From contig DATLXH010000056.1 of assembly GCA_035576005.1 (NCBI GenBank), positions 1-64,000 on the forward strand: a DNA stretch of 64,000 nucleotides. Direction: 5' to 3'. Origin of the DNA: DATLXH01 sp035576005 (GTDB lineage Bacteria; Acidobacteriota; Thermoanaerobaculia; Gp7-AA8). Numbering within the stretch: the stretch's first letter is position 1; each line of letters opens with the position of its first letter. The position numbers and the translations under genes were made by a program. Below the pieces are notes generated by a model. It searched no databases, had not been told where the DNA came from, and saw only the letters and a program-made list of their open reading frames with translations. Shown here piece by piece: positions 40,865 through 51,043 of the stretch.

Positions 40865-41380
40865 ATGGGTGATACGAAGCATTTTCAGATCTGCTATGAG
40901 GGTGATCTGAGCATCGAGTTGGTTGAGGCGCTCACGAAGATTGAGGCGCGACCGAATTTCGAGAATAGCTGGGAGCTTCAGGTTCCGAGTCGCCGGCATT
41001 CGGTGATTCTCCTTCGGTACCTCCGACGCTTTGTGCCACCGGACGGCAAATTACTCGTCGGCCGTCTGCATCACGCACGAAATCGTGATTTTCTGCTGGT
41101 CCGGCATAGCGCCACAGGGGAGAGTGACTACTCACGACTTCAAATTGCTCTCGGGGCATTTGGAGAGCCGCTCGACATCGGGTTCGGCTCGACCTATGTC
41201 GTTCGGGCTGATACCGAACAGGATGTCAGGATGATCGGCGAGGCGCTCTCGGAGTTCTGCCCCGGTGAGGGGCTCATGGTGACGGGTTTGAACTATGACT
41301 TCGCAACATGGCGACTCGGCTCAGGGCAGATGATGATGCCGTCAGACTCGACGAGCGTCGCTGCGTTTCGCAACTTCTGA
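40865..41380 (+). CDS. Hypothetical soluble protein
   Basis: A 171-residue protein with no signal peptide or membrane helix, predicted mixed alpha/beta from its alternating pattern. Features are a two-copy-like beginning (FQICYEGDLSIELVEALTKI), LLRYLRRFVPPDGKLLVGRL and FATWRLGSG near the end. The start is ATG at 40865 (a GTG directly precedes it), with GAGGG upstream. It follows the zinc-ribbon gene by 27 bp. I do not recognise the family. Confidence 0.65.
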   Translation: MGDTKHFQICYEGDLSIELVEALTKIEARPNFENSWELQVPSRRHSVILLRYLRRFVPPDGKLLVGRLHHARNRDFLLVRHSATGESDYSRLQIALGAFGEPLDIGFGSTYVVRADTEQDVRMIGEALSEFCPGEGLMVTGLNYDFATWRLGSGQMMMPSDSTSVAAFRNF

Positions 41381-41422
41381 CGCTGCGCACTCCCAACTTC
41401 ACAAACAATGTTCGTCATCCTG

Positions 41423-41504
41423 AGGAGCGCTTCTGCGACAAGGGATTTCAAAATACGACCTGCGAAATCAGCGAGTCACGTATTTTGAGATCCTTCGCAT
41501 TCGC
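41423..41504. repeat. Imperfect palindrome abutting a TA-flanked element
   Basis: The arms GGGATTTCAAAATACG and CGTATTTTGAGATCC face each other across about 22 bp, extending outward to GCGAC and GCATTCGC. The right arm touches the TA of the element at 41505. No gene is present in this stretch. Confidence 0.55.
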
Positions 41505-41797
41505 TAACCTGCATTTCTCACAGAATGCGAGCGCAGGGACGCACGGCGTGCGTCCGGTACCCTGTCCCTGACCGAGAAGATTGTCGTCGGCCATCGCTTT
41601 GGACGAGGGTTCATGCCGGGATGCAGAATTCCTGATGCGAATGTCTAGGTGCCGGACGCAGGCCCTGCGTCCCTACACGCGCCCCGGTTGCTCTCGACAC
41701 CGTGTCAACTATGTGTTCGTCGCAAAATCGCCGTGCGGCTCGCATCCAGGCCGCTATCCGTCGTCTCGCGGCGAAGGTCTGTGACAGATGCGGGTTA
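41505..41797 (-). mobile_element. TA-flanked MITE-like element, long type A, copy 2 (inverted)
   Basis: This 293-bp inverted copy of the element at 4870-5162 has the same length. Its ends are more diverged (TA-ACCTGCATTTCTCACAG and TGTGACAGATGCGGGT-TA), suggesting an older insertion. It contains the GGACGCA palindromes in the mirrored order. Confidence 0.78.
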
Positions 41798-41834
41798 AAC
41801 TCTTGCGAAGGACTATCAGCCCACTCCTGACACC

Positions 41835-42551
41835 ATGAACGAAGACCAGTCGTTTTCCACTGAAACCCGCGGGCTGTCACTAGGTTCCATACGCGGCACA
41901 ACGATCCACGTCGAGATCTCGTTTCTCGTACTCCTCGCCCTCTTCGTCTTCCTCAATATGGAGGAGCGCGTACCGATCGAGCGCGCGCTGCTGTGGATCC
42001 CCATCGTTTTTCTCGGGGTCCTCATGCACGAATTCGGGCACGCGGCGGTAATCGGGCTTTTCGGATACGGACCGAGCCGCATCTCCCTGTCCGGCCTTGG
42101 CGGGGTCACGATGAACGAACGGTCGGTGAGCCCGGGAAAGGAGATCATCATCAGTGCGGCTGGACCGCTGACAAGCCTTGCCATCGCCCTGCTTGCATCC
42201 TTGGGAGAACGTTCGGAGACGCTGATGCGCGATCCGATGATGGCGGCTTTCATCCCCCTGGTTGCCTGGACAAATCGAAGCTGGGCGATCTTCAATCTCC
42301 TGCCGATCTTCCCTCTCGACGGAGGCCAGATTCTGCGGAACCTTTGTCGTCTCGCGCTAAACGAACGGCGCGCCCTCGTGGTGTCCACAATCCTGTCGTT
42401 GCTGCTGACCGCCGCAATGGCTTTCTACGCCATCACTCACCGGATGATGTTCATGGCCATGCTTTCGCTGCTCTTCTTCATGCAGAATTATCAGATCCTG
42501 AACCTCATCAGAAAGAATCCGCCAGATGCGGGTGACGCACCCCGTGAGTAG
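41835..42551 (+). CDS. M50-family (site-2 protease type) membrane metalloprotease
   Basis: The zinc motif HEFGH (in LMHEFGHAAVIGLFGYGP, near residue 65) and the second metal motif LDGGQ (in NLLPIFPLDGGQ, near 160) identify an intramembrane metalloprotease of the M50 family. At 238 residues with about five or six helices it is a minimal member without CBS or PDZ domains. Such enzymes release membrane-bound regulators or process pheromones; no anti-sigma factor is adjacent. Confidence 0.88.
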   Translation: MNEDQSFSTETRGLSLGSIRGTTIHVEISFLVLLALFVFLNMEERVPIERALLWIPIVFLGVLMHEFGHAAVIGLFGYGPSRISLSGLGGVTMNERSVSPGKEIIISAAGPLTSLAIALLASLGERSETLMRDPMMAAFIPLVAWTNRSWAIFNLLPIFPLDGGQILRNLCRLALNERRALVVSTILSLLLTAAMAFYAITHRMMFMAMLSLLFFMQNYQILNLIRKNPPDAGDAPRE

Positions 42552-42673
42552 CGCCATCGGCCCTTTATAGATGTCAACCGTCGGTGCTCATCGTGGGGTG
42601 TCCCCTTCACGATGATGCGTGCGAGCGGCACCTTTCGATCCACAGACGCCCGCTACCGTACAATTGAGGTGAA

Positions 42674-45600
42674 ATGCGTGACCTCCTGCCATCGCGAGTC
42701 TCCCGTGCGCTCGGCAATCTGTCGCGACTCCGACACCGATTTCGACCGGTGCGAGAGCGACCCACCGCATCTTTAGAAGAGCTCGAAGCTCGTCTGGAAA
42801 TGCTCCTGGCCGAGCGGGAAGCCACTCTCGACGCTGTACTCGTCGTCGATCTGCACGGGAAGGTCTTGTCGCGCAACCAACGCTTCATAGACCAGTGGAG
42901 AGTCCCCCCCGCACTTCGCAAGGAAACCTCCAGTGAGTCCCTGCAGAAGCACATGATTTCCCTGGTGCAATACGAGGATCATGAGAGAGACAGCATCAAG
43001 TACATCGCGGCGAACAGTGAGGCCGTGCGCCCCCGTGACCTGATTCCCCTCAAGGATGGCCGCGTCCTGTCTCGAGAGTCCGTGCCAATCCGGGCCACAG
43101 ACGGCGCCATTCTTGGTAGAGCCTCGTACTTCACCGAGGTCACACAGCACAGCCGGTCCGAGCTTGTCGAGTCTGCGCTGTTTCGAATTGCGGACCTGGC
43201 CCGGACGGCAGTCGATCTCAACGAGCTTTACGCAGCGATCCACGAAGCCGTTGGGACCTTGATGGATGCAACGAACTTCTACATCGCGCTGCTCGACGAG
43301 AGTAGTGGAATCCTTAAGTTTCCTTACTTCGTCGATGAAAAGGACGAACGGCCCGATGATTTGACTCCGGACCAGGGATTGACGGGGTACGTGTTTCGTA
43401 CCGGTAAGGCGCTCCTGGCTCACCCTTCGCGCACAAACCAGTTCGTCGAGAAGGGGGTCAAGCAGCTGGGTGCGCCCTCGGTAGACTGGCTCGGAGTGCC
43501 GCTGAAAAGTGGTGAGAGAACCTATGGAGTGCTCGGGATCCAGTCGTATCGCGAAACTGTTCGTTACGGTGAACAGGAGAAAGGAATTCTTCTTTTTGTT
43601 TCGCAACAGGTCAGTGCGGCAATCGAGCACAAGCAGAAAGAGGAAGCTCTGAGAGCCAGCGAAAAACGCTACCGCCAGATGTTTGAGAACAACCGCGCCA
43701 TGCAGATGTTGATCGATCCCCAGACTGCACGGTATGTCGATGCGAACCATGCCGCATGCGAGTTTTACGGATACACCCGCGCCGAGTTCAACGGCATGCC
43801 GATCTCCAATCTGAACACTCTGGGTCAGGAAAAGATCGACGCCGAAATCCAGCGTGCAGTCAGTCAGAACCGGAGCATTTTCAATTTCACACACCGACTC
43901 GCAGACGGAAGAATACGAGACGTCGAAGTGCATTCGGGACCGATCGAGGTGCATGGTCGACTGCTTCTTTACACGATCGTTCATGACGTGACAGAGCGAA
44001 GACAGACCGAGCGCGACCTTCAAAGTTCGGAGGAGAAGTTTCGCAATATCTTCGACTTCGCTCCAGTCGGAATCTACCAATCGAAAATCAACGGTCGCCT
44101 TGTGACTGTGAATCGCTCCCTCGCAACCATTCTCGGATACGACAGCGTCGCGGAGCTGCTGACACGCAACCTCCGGGACGATGTTTACTTCGACGGGATG
44201 GAGAGAGACTCACTGGTCGGGCGTTATCAGCCGGGACTCGACTGGCCGGCGACGGAAGTTCTCTGGAAAAAGAAGGACGGTGAACCGGTCTGGGTGCAGC
44301 TCTCAGTACATGCAATCCATGGCACCGACTCCGAGCCGCAGTACGAAGGGTTTGTGATCGATGTCTCCGATCGAAAGCGCTCCGAAGCAACACTACAGAG
44401 CCAGTCCGCTGCCATCCGGGCCTCGCTCGACGGCGTCTCGATCCTGGACAGCGCGGGGACATTTACCTACATGAACGATGCGCACGCGCGCACTTACGGC
44501 TACAACGTGGTGGACATGCTGGGCCGCTCATGGACCATGCTGTACGACGACGATGAAAGGGAGCGTTTCTCCTCCGAGATCATGCCCAGATTCTGGCGAG
44601 AGCGATCGTGGCGCGGGGCGGCCATGGGACTTCGCAGCGATGGCACCACTTTCCCTCAGGAGGTATCGCTCACAGCTCTCGATGATGGCGGTCTCGTTTG
44701 CGTCGTCCGAGACACCACAGAACGTACCTACGCAGAAGAGCAGATCAAGCACCTTGCTTATCACGATGCCCTGACAGGTCTCCCCAACCGACTCCTCTTC
44801 CGTGACCGGCTGGGAGTTGCGATCTCACAGGCCCAGCGGGGGAAACTCAGACTCGCCGTGCTGTTCTTCGACCTCGACCGTTTCAAAGTCATCAACGATT
44901 CCCTCGGACACAACTCCGGCGACCAGCTTCTCCAGTCCGTCGCAGCACGCATCCACTTTGCGATCCGCGAGAGCGATACCGTTGCCCGTCAGGGTGGCGA
45001 TGAATTCATCGTGCTGCTTCCCGCGATCTCGACCACCGAAGACGCCGCTCGAATCGCCGAAAAGATTCTGCACGCCATTCATGAGCCGTTCTTCTTCGAC
45101 GGACGACCGCTCTACGTGACAACGAGCATCGGGATCAGTGTGTACCCCGATGACGGTACCGATGCGCTGACTCTGATCAAGAATGCGGACACCGCGATGT
45201 ATCAGGCAAAGGCGCTGGGACGCGACAACTACCAACTCTTCAATGCAGCCGTCAACGCTCGCGCACTGGAACGTCTCTCGCTCGAGCGTGACCTCAGGAT
45301 CGCCGTGGACGAGAATCAGTTCGTCGTGCATTACCAGCCGATCTATGACGTGAGAACAGACACCATCAGCGGGATGGAAGCCCTGCTCCGCTGGAACCAC
45401 CCCCTGTTAGGTCTTGTTCCTCCTTCGGATTTCATTCCTCTTGCCGAGAGTTGCGGACTGATGCCGGCCATTGGAATCGTGGCACTGCGCGCCGCATGTC
45501 AGGACGCAGTGTTGTGGGAACAGAAAGCGCTCGGGCCACTCTCTCTCGCTGTGAATCTTTCGGTGACACAGTTACAACATGCATCACTCCTGGAAACGGT

Positions 45601-46036
45601 CACAGAGATTGTCAGGGAGACGGGGATCTCCCCTGAGCAACTCGAGCTCGAGATCACCGAGAGCGGCGCAATGCTGAACCCGGAACAAAGCGCTCGAACA
45701 CTCCTCGAGCTCAAAGCCCTTGGGATCCGGATCTCACTCGACGACTTCGGTACCGGTCATTCCTCGCTGAGCTACCTGCGCCGTTTTCCAATCGACACGC
45801 TGAAGATCGATCAGTCGTTCATTCGAGATCTCGATGTTGCGCCCGAGGCAGCTGCGATCGTTGAAGCAATCATCGCAATGGCCCACAGTCTGAAGTTGAA
45901 GGTCATCGCCGAAGGTGTGGAATTGCCCGAGCAACGGCACTTCCTGGAGGAACACGACTGCGATCAGATGCAGGGCTTTCTCCTGGCCAGACCACTGCCA
46001 GCCGAACAGTTCGAGGCGCTGCTCCGCCGGAACTGA
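42674..46036 (+). CDS. PAS/GAF-containing GGDEF-EAL signalling protein
   Basis: This 1120-residue c-di-GMP protein has, in order: a PAS-like domain (about 40-150), GAF (about 165-320), three PAS domains (about 325-440, 450-570, 580-690), GGDEF and EAL. The cyclase signature GGDEF is intact (near residue 775). The EAL domain is intact too: EALLRW near 902, NLSV, EITESG, DDFGTGHSSL, KIDQSF and EGVEL. Both activities are therefore possible. No membrane helices are evident, so it is probably cytosolic and senses small ligands or redox state. It may influence the MshEN-type PilB, which is inference. Confidence 0.92.
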   Translation: MRDLLPSRVSRALGNLSRLRHRFRPVRERPTASLEELEARLEMLLAEREATLDAVLVVDLHGKVLSRNQRFIDQWRVPPALRKETSSESLQKHMISLVQYEDHERDSIKYIAANSEAVRPRDLIPLKDGRVLSRESVPIRATDGAILGRASYFTEVTQHSRSELVESALFRIADLARTAVDLNELYAAIHEAVGTLMDATNFYIALLDESSGILKFPYFVDEKDERPDDLTPDQGLTGYVFRTGKALLAHPSRTNQFVEKGVKQLGAPSVDWLGVPLKSGERTYGVLGIQSYRETVRYGEQEKGILLFVSQQVSAAIEHKQKEEALRASEKRYRQMFENNRAMQMLIDPQTARYVDANHAACEFYGYTRAEFNGMPISNLNTLGQEKIDAEIQRAVSQNRSIFNFTHRLADGRIRDVEVHSGPIEVHGRLLLYTIVHDVTERRQTERDLQSSEEKFRNIFDFAPVGIYQSKINGRLVTVNRSLATILGYDSVAELLTRNLRDDVYFDGMERDSLVGRYQPGLDWPATEVLWKKKDGEPVWVQLSVHAIHGTDSEPQYEGFVIDVSDRKRSEATLQSQSAAIRASLDGVSILDSAGTFTYMNDAHARTYGYNVVDMLGRSWTMLYDDDERERFSSEIMPRFWRERSWRGAAMGLRSDGTTFPQEVSLTALDDGGLVCVVRDTTERTYAEEQIKHLAYHDALTGLPNRLLFRDRLGVAISQAQRGKLRLAVLFFDLDRFKVINDSLGHNSGDQLLQSVAARIHFAIRESDTVARQGGDEFIVLLPAISTTEDAARIAEKILHAIHEPFFFDGRPLYVTTSIGISVYPDDGTDALTLIKNADTAMYQAKALGRDNYQLFNAAVNARALERLSLERDLRIAVDENQFVVHYQPIYDVRTDTISGMEALLRWNHPLLGLVPPSDFIPLAESCGLMPAIGIVALRAACQDAVLWEQKALGPLSLAVNLSVTQLQHASLLETVTEIVRETGISPEQLELEITESGAMLNPEQSARTLLELKALGIRISLDDFGTGHSSLSYLRRFPIDTLKIDQSFIRDLDVAPEAAAIVEAIIAMAHSLKLKVIAEGVELPEQRHFLEEHDCDQMQGFLLARPLPAEQFEALLRRN

Positions 46037-46100
46037 CCTTGCCTCTGTGCGTGGAGAGGCTGTTCACATACAAGGCATTGCATGAATTGAAGGAGCCTTC

Positions 46101-46529
46101 ATGAATCAATCTTTCGAATCCCATAGACGGTTCCATCCCCTCTTCCATTACTTCATCATCCCGATTCTTGGACTGAACCTGGTCTGGAGCGTGGTGAATT
46201 CGATCCGATCACCCGACCTGGACAACGTCCGGCAGGCAGTCGTCGCGGCGGCGCTTGTGGCACTGGCCTTCGTTACGCGAATCTACGCGCTCAGAGTTCA
46301 GGATCGCCTGATCCGTCTCGAGGAGAGACTGAGATTGCAGCGTCTGCTGCCCCCCGAGCACGCTTCGCAAGCGGCGAAGATCACTGACCGACAACTCATC
46401 GCGCTGAGATTCTGCGACGATGCCGAGCTCGCTGAGATCGTGGGACGCATCGCAGGTGGCGAGCTGAGGGGACGCAAGGCTATCAAGCGTGCGATCCGCA
46501 CATGGAGGCCAGACGATCTCCGAGTCTGA
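46101..46529 (+). CDS. DUF6526 membrane protein
   Basis: This 142-residue protein has two hydrophobic helices (FIIPILGLNLVWSVV and AVVAAALVALAFVTRIYAL) followed by the conserved charged helix VQDRLIRLEERLRLQRLLP and a C-terminal helical part ending in KAIKRAIRTWRPDDLRV. The order fits DUF6526, whose function is unknown. It lies 64 bp after the GGDEF-EAL gene on the same strand. Confidence 0.75.
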   Translation: MNQSFESHRRFHPLFHYFIIPILGLNLVWSVVNSIRSPDLDNVRQAVVAAALVALAFVTRIYALRVQDRLIRLEERLRLQRLLPPEHASQAAKITDRQLIALRFCDDAELAEIVGRIAGGELRGRKAIKRAIRTWRPDDLRV

Positions 46530-46599
46530 TCGCTCACCACTTCTCAGTGCACAGAGGCGTCATCCCAACCCGCGAGAGCAGCCCGGCATACAGATGACA

Positions 46600-46764
46600 A
46601 GTGGAGTCTATTCGATGAATTGGTACCACCTGGCTTGGTCTCGCCGCCGTGGGCTTCGTTGCGGCTCGTCAGCATAGTCACCACTATTCCTGCGTCGTCG
46701 CGCCTCGCCCGCGTCGCCCATCCCGTCGTCATCTGGTACCAATTCATCAAATACACGCCACTAG
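46600..46764. mobile_element. MITE-like element with different termini but shared core
   Basis: This is a 165-bp imperfect palindrome. The outer arms are TATTCGATGAATTGGTACCA and TGGTACCAATTCATCAAATA. The central module (about 46653-46701) resembles the core of the TA-flanked type B elements: GCATAGTCACCACTAT against GCATAGTCGACACTAT, with GCGTCGTCGC and GCTTCGTTGC matching, on the other strand, GCGACGA and GCAACGAAGC. It encodes no protein. Confidence 0.65.
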
Positions 46765-46774
46765 GTGGTGAAGC

Positions 46775-46913
46775 GTGTCCATTTCGGAGCGCCGGCTTCA
46801 AGCCGGCCGTAACGCCGGCATCTTGCCGGCTCCATGTTTCACCTGCCCCCCGGGCCGGCTGGAAGCCGGCGGTACGGCCGCCTGGAAGGCGGCGCTCCGA
46901 TCTGTACCCCGTT
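46775..46913. repeat. REP palindrome cluster of the RAYT type
   Basis: GGAGCGCCGGCTTCAAGCCGGC, GCCGGCATCTTGCCGGC, GCCGGCTGGAAGCCGGC and GGCCGCCTGGAAGGCGGC units occur in an inverted arrangement, 19 kb away from the RAYT gene but with the same units and linkers. It lies between the DUF6526 gene and the 3' end of dnaE. Confidence 0.82.
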
Positions 46914-46927
46914 ACGATCACCGCTGG

Positions 46928-49900
46928 TTAGAACGAGTAAACTACATTCGCGTTCAATCCACGCAGTGCCGTGGTCAGCTCGCTTCCCGGCTGGACGCGG
47001 AAATGCTGATTGAGCCTCATCCTCAAGGTGGTCTGAACCCCGCTCGATCCTGTCGCGAGAGAAGGCGGCAGATCCCGCAGAGTCATCGTGACCGGAATCT
47101 CCCCTGGGTACGACTCGAAGACTTCACGAATCTTCTGAATCAAATCGTCGCTCATCGTCCCGTACGACACCTCGAGAGCGATCTCCCGAACTTTCTTCTC
47201 GCGGATACCCTCTAACGGCAGAAGATCGAGAGCGTTGAGCTCAGGAGTAATTGGTTGATCGGCCGACTCGAGGCGGATTGGAAGGTCGAGCGGCCCTGGG
47301 TCTGTCGGTTGCGCTGACGCCTCAGGCGTGACTTCAGTCCTAACCTGCTGTGCCACCGATTCCGGAAACTCCCGCTCCTCAGGGACCCGCTCAACTAGCG
47401 CCGGGTCCGCCGGTTTCGCGAAAAGTGAGAGGTTGAACTTGTCGACATCCTGTCCCACACGGTCCCTCTCGATCTCCGCCTCCGTCCGATCATCCTCAGC
47501 GCCCGTCACCTCAAAGTAGGAGATCCCGGCTGCCTGCTCATCTTCCACGCCTCGAGACGCGGGGTCGATCAACTCTCCTTCGGAGTAGCCGATCGTCATC
47601 CCTTCCGCTTCAGGATGGCCGCCGTACTCGTCGTCGATCTGTCTGGTCTGCTGTTCGGCGCTCGCGAGCGCTGCGCTGCGTCCCGCGGGAATGCCACCTG
47701 TGTCCTTGACCGCCGCCGTGAGCAGAATTGGAATCCCGTTCTCCAGCCACCTGGCGTGTTTGGCGAAGAGGTCGCTGAAGACGACAACCTCAACGCTGCC
47801 GAACTGATCGTCGAGGGTGAACTTCGCCATCACCTTTCCCTCGTTCGGACCCTTCTTGATCTTCGATTTCTTCAGCTGCCCGACGATGCCTCCGATGTTC
47901 ACGACCTGGTCGACTCGCTTGTGCAGCGTCTCAGTCGTCGCATCGGCAAAGACTTTCAGGTCAGAGTCGAAGCGGTTGAGGGGGTGGCCGGTGATGTAGA
48001 AGCCAAGCGTTTCTTTCTCGTGGCGAAGCTTCTCTTCGTCACTCCACTCCTCCGCCGCGATGACTCCCATTCGCTCGCGAGGCCCGGTCGTGCCGGTGTC
48101 GGCGACCATTGCGCGGCTGCCTGCGCCAAAGAGCGAGCTCTGTCCGCTCTCCTTCTCTTCCTTCTGCTTGATGGCCTGGTCCGAGGTCTTCTCCAGCTCG
48201 TCGAACAGTGCCTTACGCGACATGCCGAATGAGTCGAAGCTGCCCGACATGATGAGAGCCTCGAGCACCTTCTTGTTACAGGAGCGGAGGTCTGCGTTCT
48301 CGCAGAACTGGAGTAACGTAGTGAACCTGCCGACGCGGTTTCGATTCTCGAGAATGGATTCGATCGCGCCCTCGCCGACTCCTTTGACTGCTCCGAGTCC
48401 AAAGCGAATCGTCTCTCCAACGACCGTAAACGAGTAGTTGGACTCGTTGATATCGGGCGGGAGCAGCCTGATGTGCATCTGTGAGGCCTCGTTGATGAAC
48501 TTGACGATGTTGTCTGTCTTGTCCATCTCCGAGGTGAGCAGAGCAGCCATGAAGTGACGCGGGTAATGGACCTTCAGCCAGGCCGTCTGATACGCAAGGA
48601 GAGCGTAGGCAACCGAGTGAGATTTGTTGAATCCATACCGCGCGAAGGGCTCGATGTAGTCAAAGATGTCGTTGGCTTTCGCGCGCTCGTAGCCGAGGGA
48701 CAGAGCACCGTCGACGAACCGCTCGCGCTGCTCTTCCATGATCTGGCGGTCCTTCTTCCCCATCGCTTTACGAAGAAGATCAGCCTGTCCAAGCGAGAAG
48801 CCTGCAACCGCCTGCGCGATCTGCATGACCTGCTCCTGATAGACGATGACCCCGTACGTTTCTTCGAGAATCACCTTCATCGCAGGAACCATGTAGCGTG
48901 ATTTCGAGGTCCCGTTTTTCCGCTTCACGAATTCGTCGACCATTCCGGCATCGAGAGCACCCGGACGATAGAGCGCGTTGAGAGCGGCGAGATCTTCGAA
49001 CCTGGTCGGACGAGCTTTCCGAAGCAGGTCGACCATCCCGCCGGATTCGAACTGAAACACGCCCTTGGTCCGACCATCCTGAAAGAGCTTGAACACCTCC
49101 GGCTCCTCCAGATCAATCTTGTCGATCTCGACTGTAACCTTCTCCTGCAGCGCAATCGATTTCACCGCTTCATCGATCACTGTAAGAGTTCGGAGACCAA
49201 GGAAATCCATTTTGAGCAGACCCATCTTCTCAACGACACGCATGTCGTACTGAGTCACGATCTCGTCACGGTTCGTCCGGTACAAAGGGACATAATTGGT
49301 AACTGGCTGAGGAGTGATCACGACGCCGGCGGCGTGGACACCGGCATGTCGCGCCAGGCCTTCGAGTTTTCCGCCAATCTCGACGATCCTCGCGACTTCC
49401 TTGTCGTTTTTGATCGCGTCCGCCAGTAGAGGCGCGCTCTTCGCTGACTCGAGTAGCTTGACGTCAGGTCCCGACGGGATCGTCTTCGCGACCTTGTCCA
49501 CAAAGCCGTACGGAAAACCGAGAACCCGTCCGACATCCCGAACCACCGAGCGCGCGGCCATCGTACCGAAGGTGATGATCTGAGCCACATTCTCCGCGCC
49601 GTACTTGGCGCGAACGTAATCGATCACCCGGCCCCTGTTGTTCATGCAGAAGTCGATGTCGATATCGGGCATCGAGATCCGCTCCGGGTTGAGAAACCGT
49701 TCGAACAGGAGGTCGTAGTCGAGCGGGTCGACGTCCGTGATACCCATTGAGTAGGCGACGAGCGAGCCAGCTGCCGAGCCTCGCCCCGGACCAACGGGGA
49801 TGCCATGGTCTTTCGCGTACTTGATGAAATCCCAGACCACGAGGAAGTAGCCTGGGAACCCCATATTTTTGATGATCTCGATCTCGGTCTCGAGACGCTC

Positions 49901-50902
49901 TTCATAAGCGCCGACTTCGTGCTTCTTTTTCCCGGCCGCAAACACCGGAGCCATTCGCGTGAGTCTCGCCTGAAGTCCCTCGCGTGCGATCTTTCCGAAA
50001 TACCCGCCGGTATCGAATTCCTTCGGTACCGGAAAGTTCGGGAGGTGATGGCCGGTCGGATCGAGCTTCATCGACACGCGATTCGCGATGTCGACGGTTT
50101 TTGCCACAGCTCTCGGATAGTCACGAAAAAGCCGGCTCATCTCCTCCGGATTTTTGACGTAGAAGTCGTCGGAGTAGAACTTCATCCGCTTTTCGTCCTG
50201 AAGAGTTTTGCCGGTGCCTATGGCGAGCAATACCTCATGAGCGAAGGCGTCTTCGCGGTTGAGATAATGAGAGTCGTTCGTCGCGACGAGCTGGAGGCCA
50301 ACCTCGTCGCCGAGCTTCGCCATCATGGGAATGATCTTCTGCTGGTCGGGGATGCCATGGTCCTGAATCTCGAGGAAAAAATTCTCGGGTCCTAGAATCT
50401 CGCGATAAGCGAGTGCTGCATCGCGAGCTTTTGTGTAGTTCCCGCCGGCCAGAGCCTGCGAGACCTCCCCCTTCAAGCATGACGAAAGACAGATCAGTCC
50501 TTCTGAATGGGCCTTGAGCAGCTCACGATCGATTCGCGGCTTGTAATAGAAGCCCTCCGTGTAGCCGGCGCTGACCAGCTTGACGAGATTGCGGTAGCCC
50601 TGGTCGGTCGCTGCGAGAACGATCAGATGGTTGTTCGATCCTGCGTCGGCCGACTGATCCTCGACGCCCGCCTTGTCGGTGCGCGACCCGAGGGCCATGT
50701 ACATCTCGCATCCGATGATCGGCTTGACGCCGACCTTTTTCATTGCGTTATAGAACTCGACCGCACCGAACATGTTGCCGTGATCCGTGATGGCGCAGGC
50801 AGGCATCCCGAGGGCCGACACGCGTGCAGCAAGCTCATCGGGGCGATTGGCGCCGTCGAGCAGTGAGTATTGCGTATGAAGATGAAGGTGCACGAAAGAC
50901 AT
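46928..50902 (-). CDS. dnaE: DNA polymerase III subunit alpha
   Basis: This replicative polymerase of 1324 residues has an N-terminal PHP domain (HLHTQYSLLDGA, ITDHGNM). The palm domain has catalytic Asp residues in PDIDIDF (near 418) and GPGRGSAAGSLVAY before it. Finger motifs follow, then the HhH and OB-fold regions. Between the OB fold (about 1060) and the C-terminal domain (LNALDLLPLEGIRE, about 1240) lies an acidic, low-complexity stretch of about 150 residues that many DnaE proteins lack. That explains the unusual length. No replication partners are adjacent. Confidence 0.95.
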   Translation of the reverse strand: MSFVHLHLHTQYSLLDGANRPDELAARVSALGMPACAITDHGNMFGAVEFYNAMKKVGVKPIIGCEMYMALGSRTDKAGVEDQSADAGSNNHLIVLAATDQGYRNLVKLVSAGYTEGFYYKPRIDRELLKAHSEGLICLSSCLKGEVSQALAGGNYTKARDAALAYREILGPENFFLEIQDHGIPDQQKIIPMMAKLGDEVGLQLVATNDSHYLNREDAFAHEVLLAIGTGKTLQDEKRMKFYSDDFYVKNPEEMSRLFRDYPRAVAKTVDIANRVSMKLDPTGHHLPNFPVPKEFDTGGYFGKIAREGLQARLTRMAPVFAAGKKKHEVGAYEERLETEIEIIKNMGFPGYFLVVWDFIKYAKDHGIPVGPGRGSAAGSLVAYSMGITDVDPLDYDLLFERFLNPERISMPDIDIDFCMNNRGRVIDYVRAKYGAENVAQIITFGTMAARSVVRDVGRVLGFPYGFVDKVAKTIPSGPDVKLLESAKSAPLLADAIKNDKEVARIVEIGGKLEGLARHAGVHAAGVVITPQPVTNYVPLYRTNRDEIVTQYDMRVVEKMGLLKMDFLGLRTLTVIDEAVKSIALQEKVTVEIDKIDLEEPEVFKLFQDGRTKGVFQFESGGMVDLLRKARPTRFEDLAALNALYRPGALDAGMVDEFVKRKNGTSKSRYMVPAMKVILEETYGVIVYQEQVMQIAQAVAGFSLGQADLLRKAMGKKDRQIMEEQRERFVDGALSLGYERAKANDIFDYIEPFARYGFNKSHSVAYALLAYQTAWLKVHYPRHFMAALLTSEMDKTDNIVKFINEASQMHIRLLPPDINESNYSFTVVGETIRFGLGAVKGVGEGAIESILENRNRVGRFTTLLQFCENADLRSCNKKVLEALIMSGSFDSFGMSRKALFDELEKTSDQAIKQKEEKESGQSSLFGAGSRAMVADTGTTGPRERMGVIAAEEWSDEEKLRHEKETLGFYITGHPLNRFDSDLKVFADATTETLHKRVDQVVNIGGIVGQLKKSKIKKGPNEGKVMAKFTLDDQFGSVEVVVFSDLFAKHARWLENGIPILLTAAVKDTGGIPAGRSAALASAEQQTRQIDDEYGGHPEAEGMTIGYSEGELIDPASRGVEDEQAAGISYFEVTGAEDDRTEAEIERDRVGQDVDKFNLSLFAKPADPALVERVPEEREFPESVAQQVRTEVTPEASAQPTDPGPLDLPIRLESADQPITPELNALDLLPLEGIREKKVREIALEVSYGTMSDDLIQKIREVFESYPGEIPVTMTLRDLPPSLATGSSGVQTTLRMRLNQHFRVQPGSELTTALRGLNANVVYSF

Positions 50903-51043
50903 GAAAGAAGGAACCTCTCGAGGGATTGGCGTGGAAGAGAATTTTACCCTGCATCCGGCCGCAGGATCGTCCGGAGTTGGGAGAACGCCGAGAACATTCT
51001 GATGGAGCTACGAGGAGTAGAGTCGGAGCGTCGGTCAGGAAAA

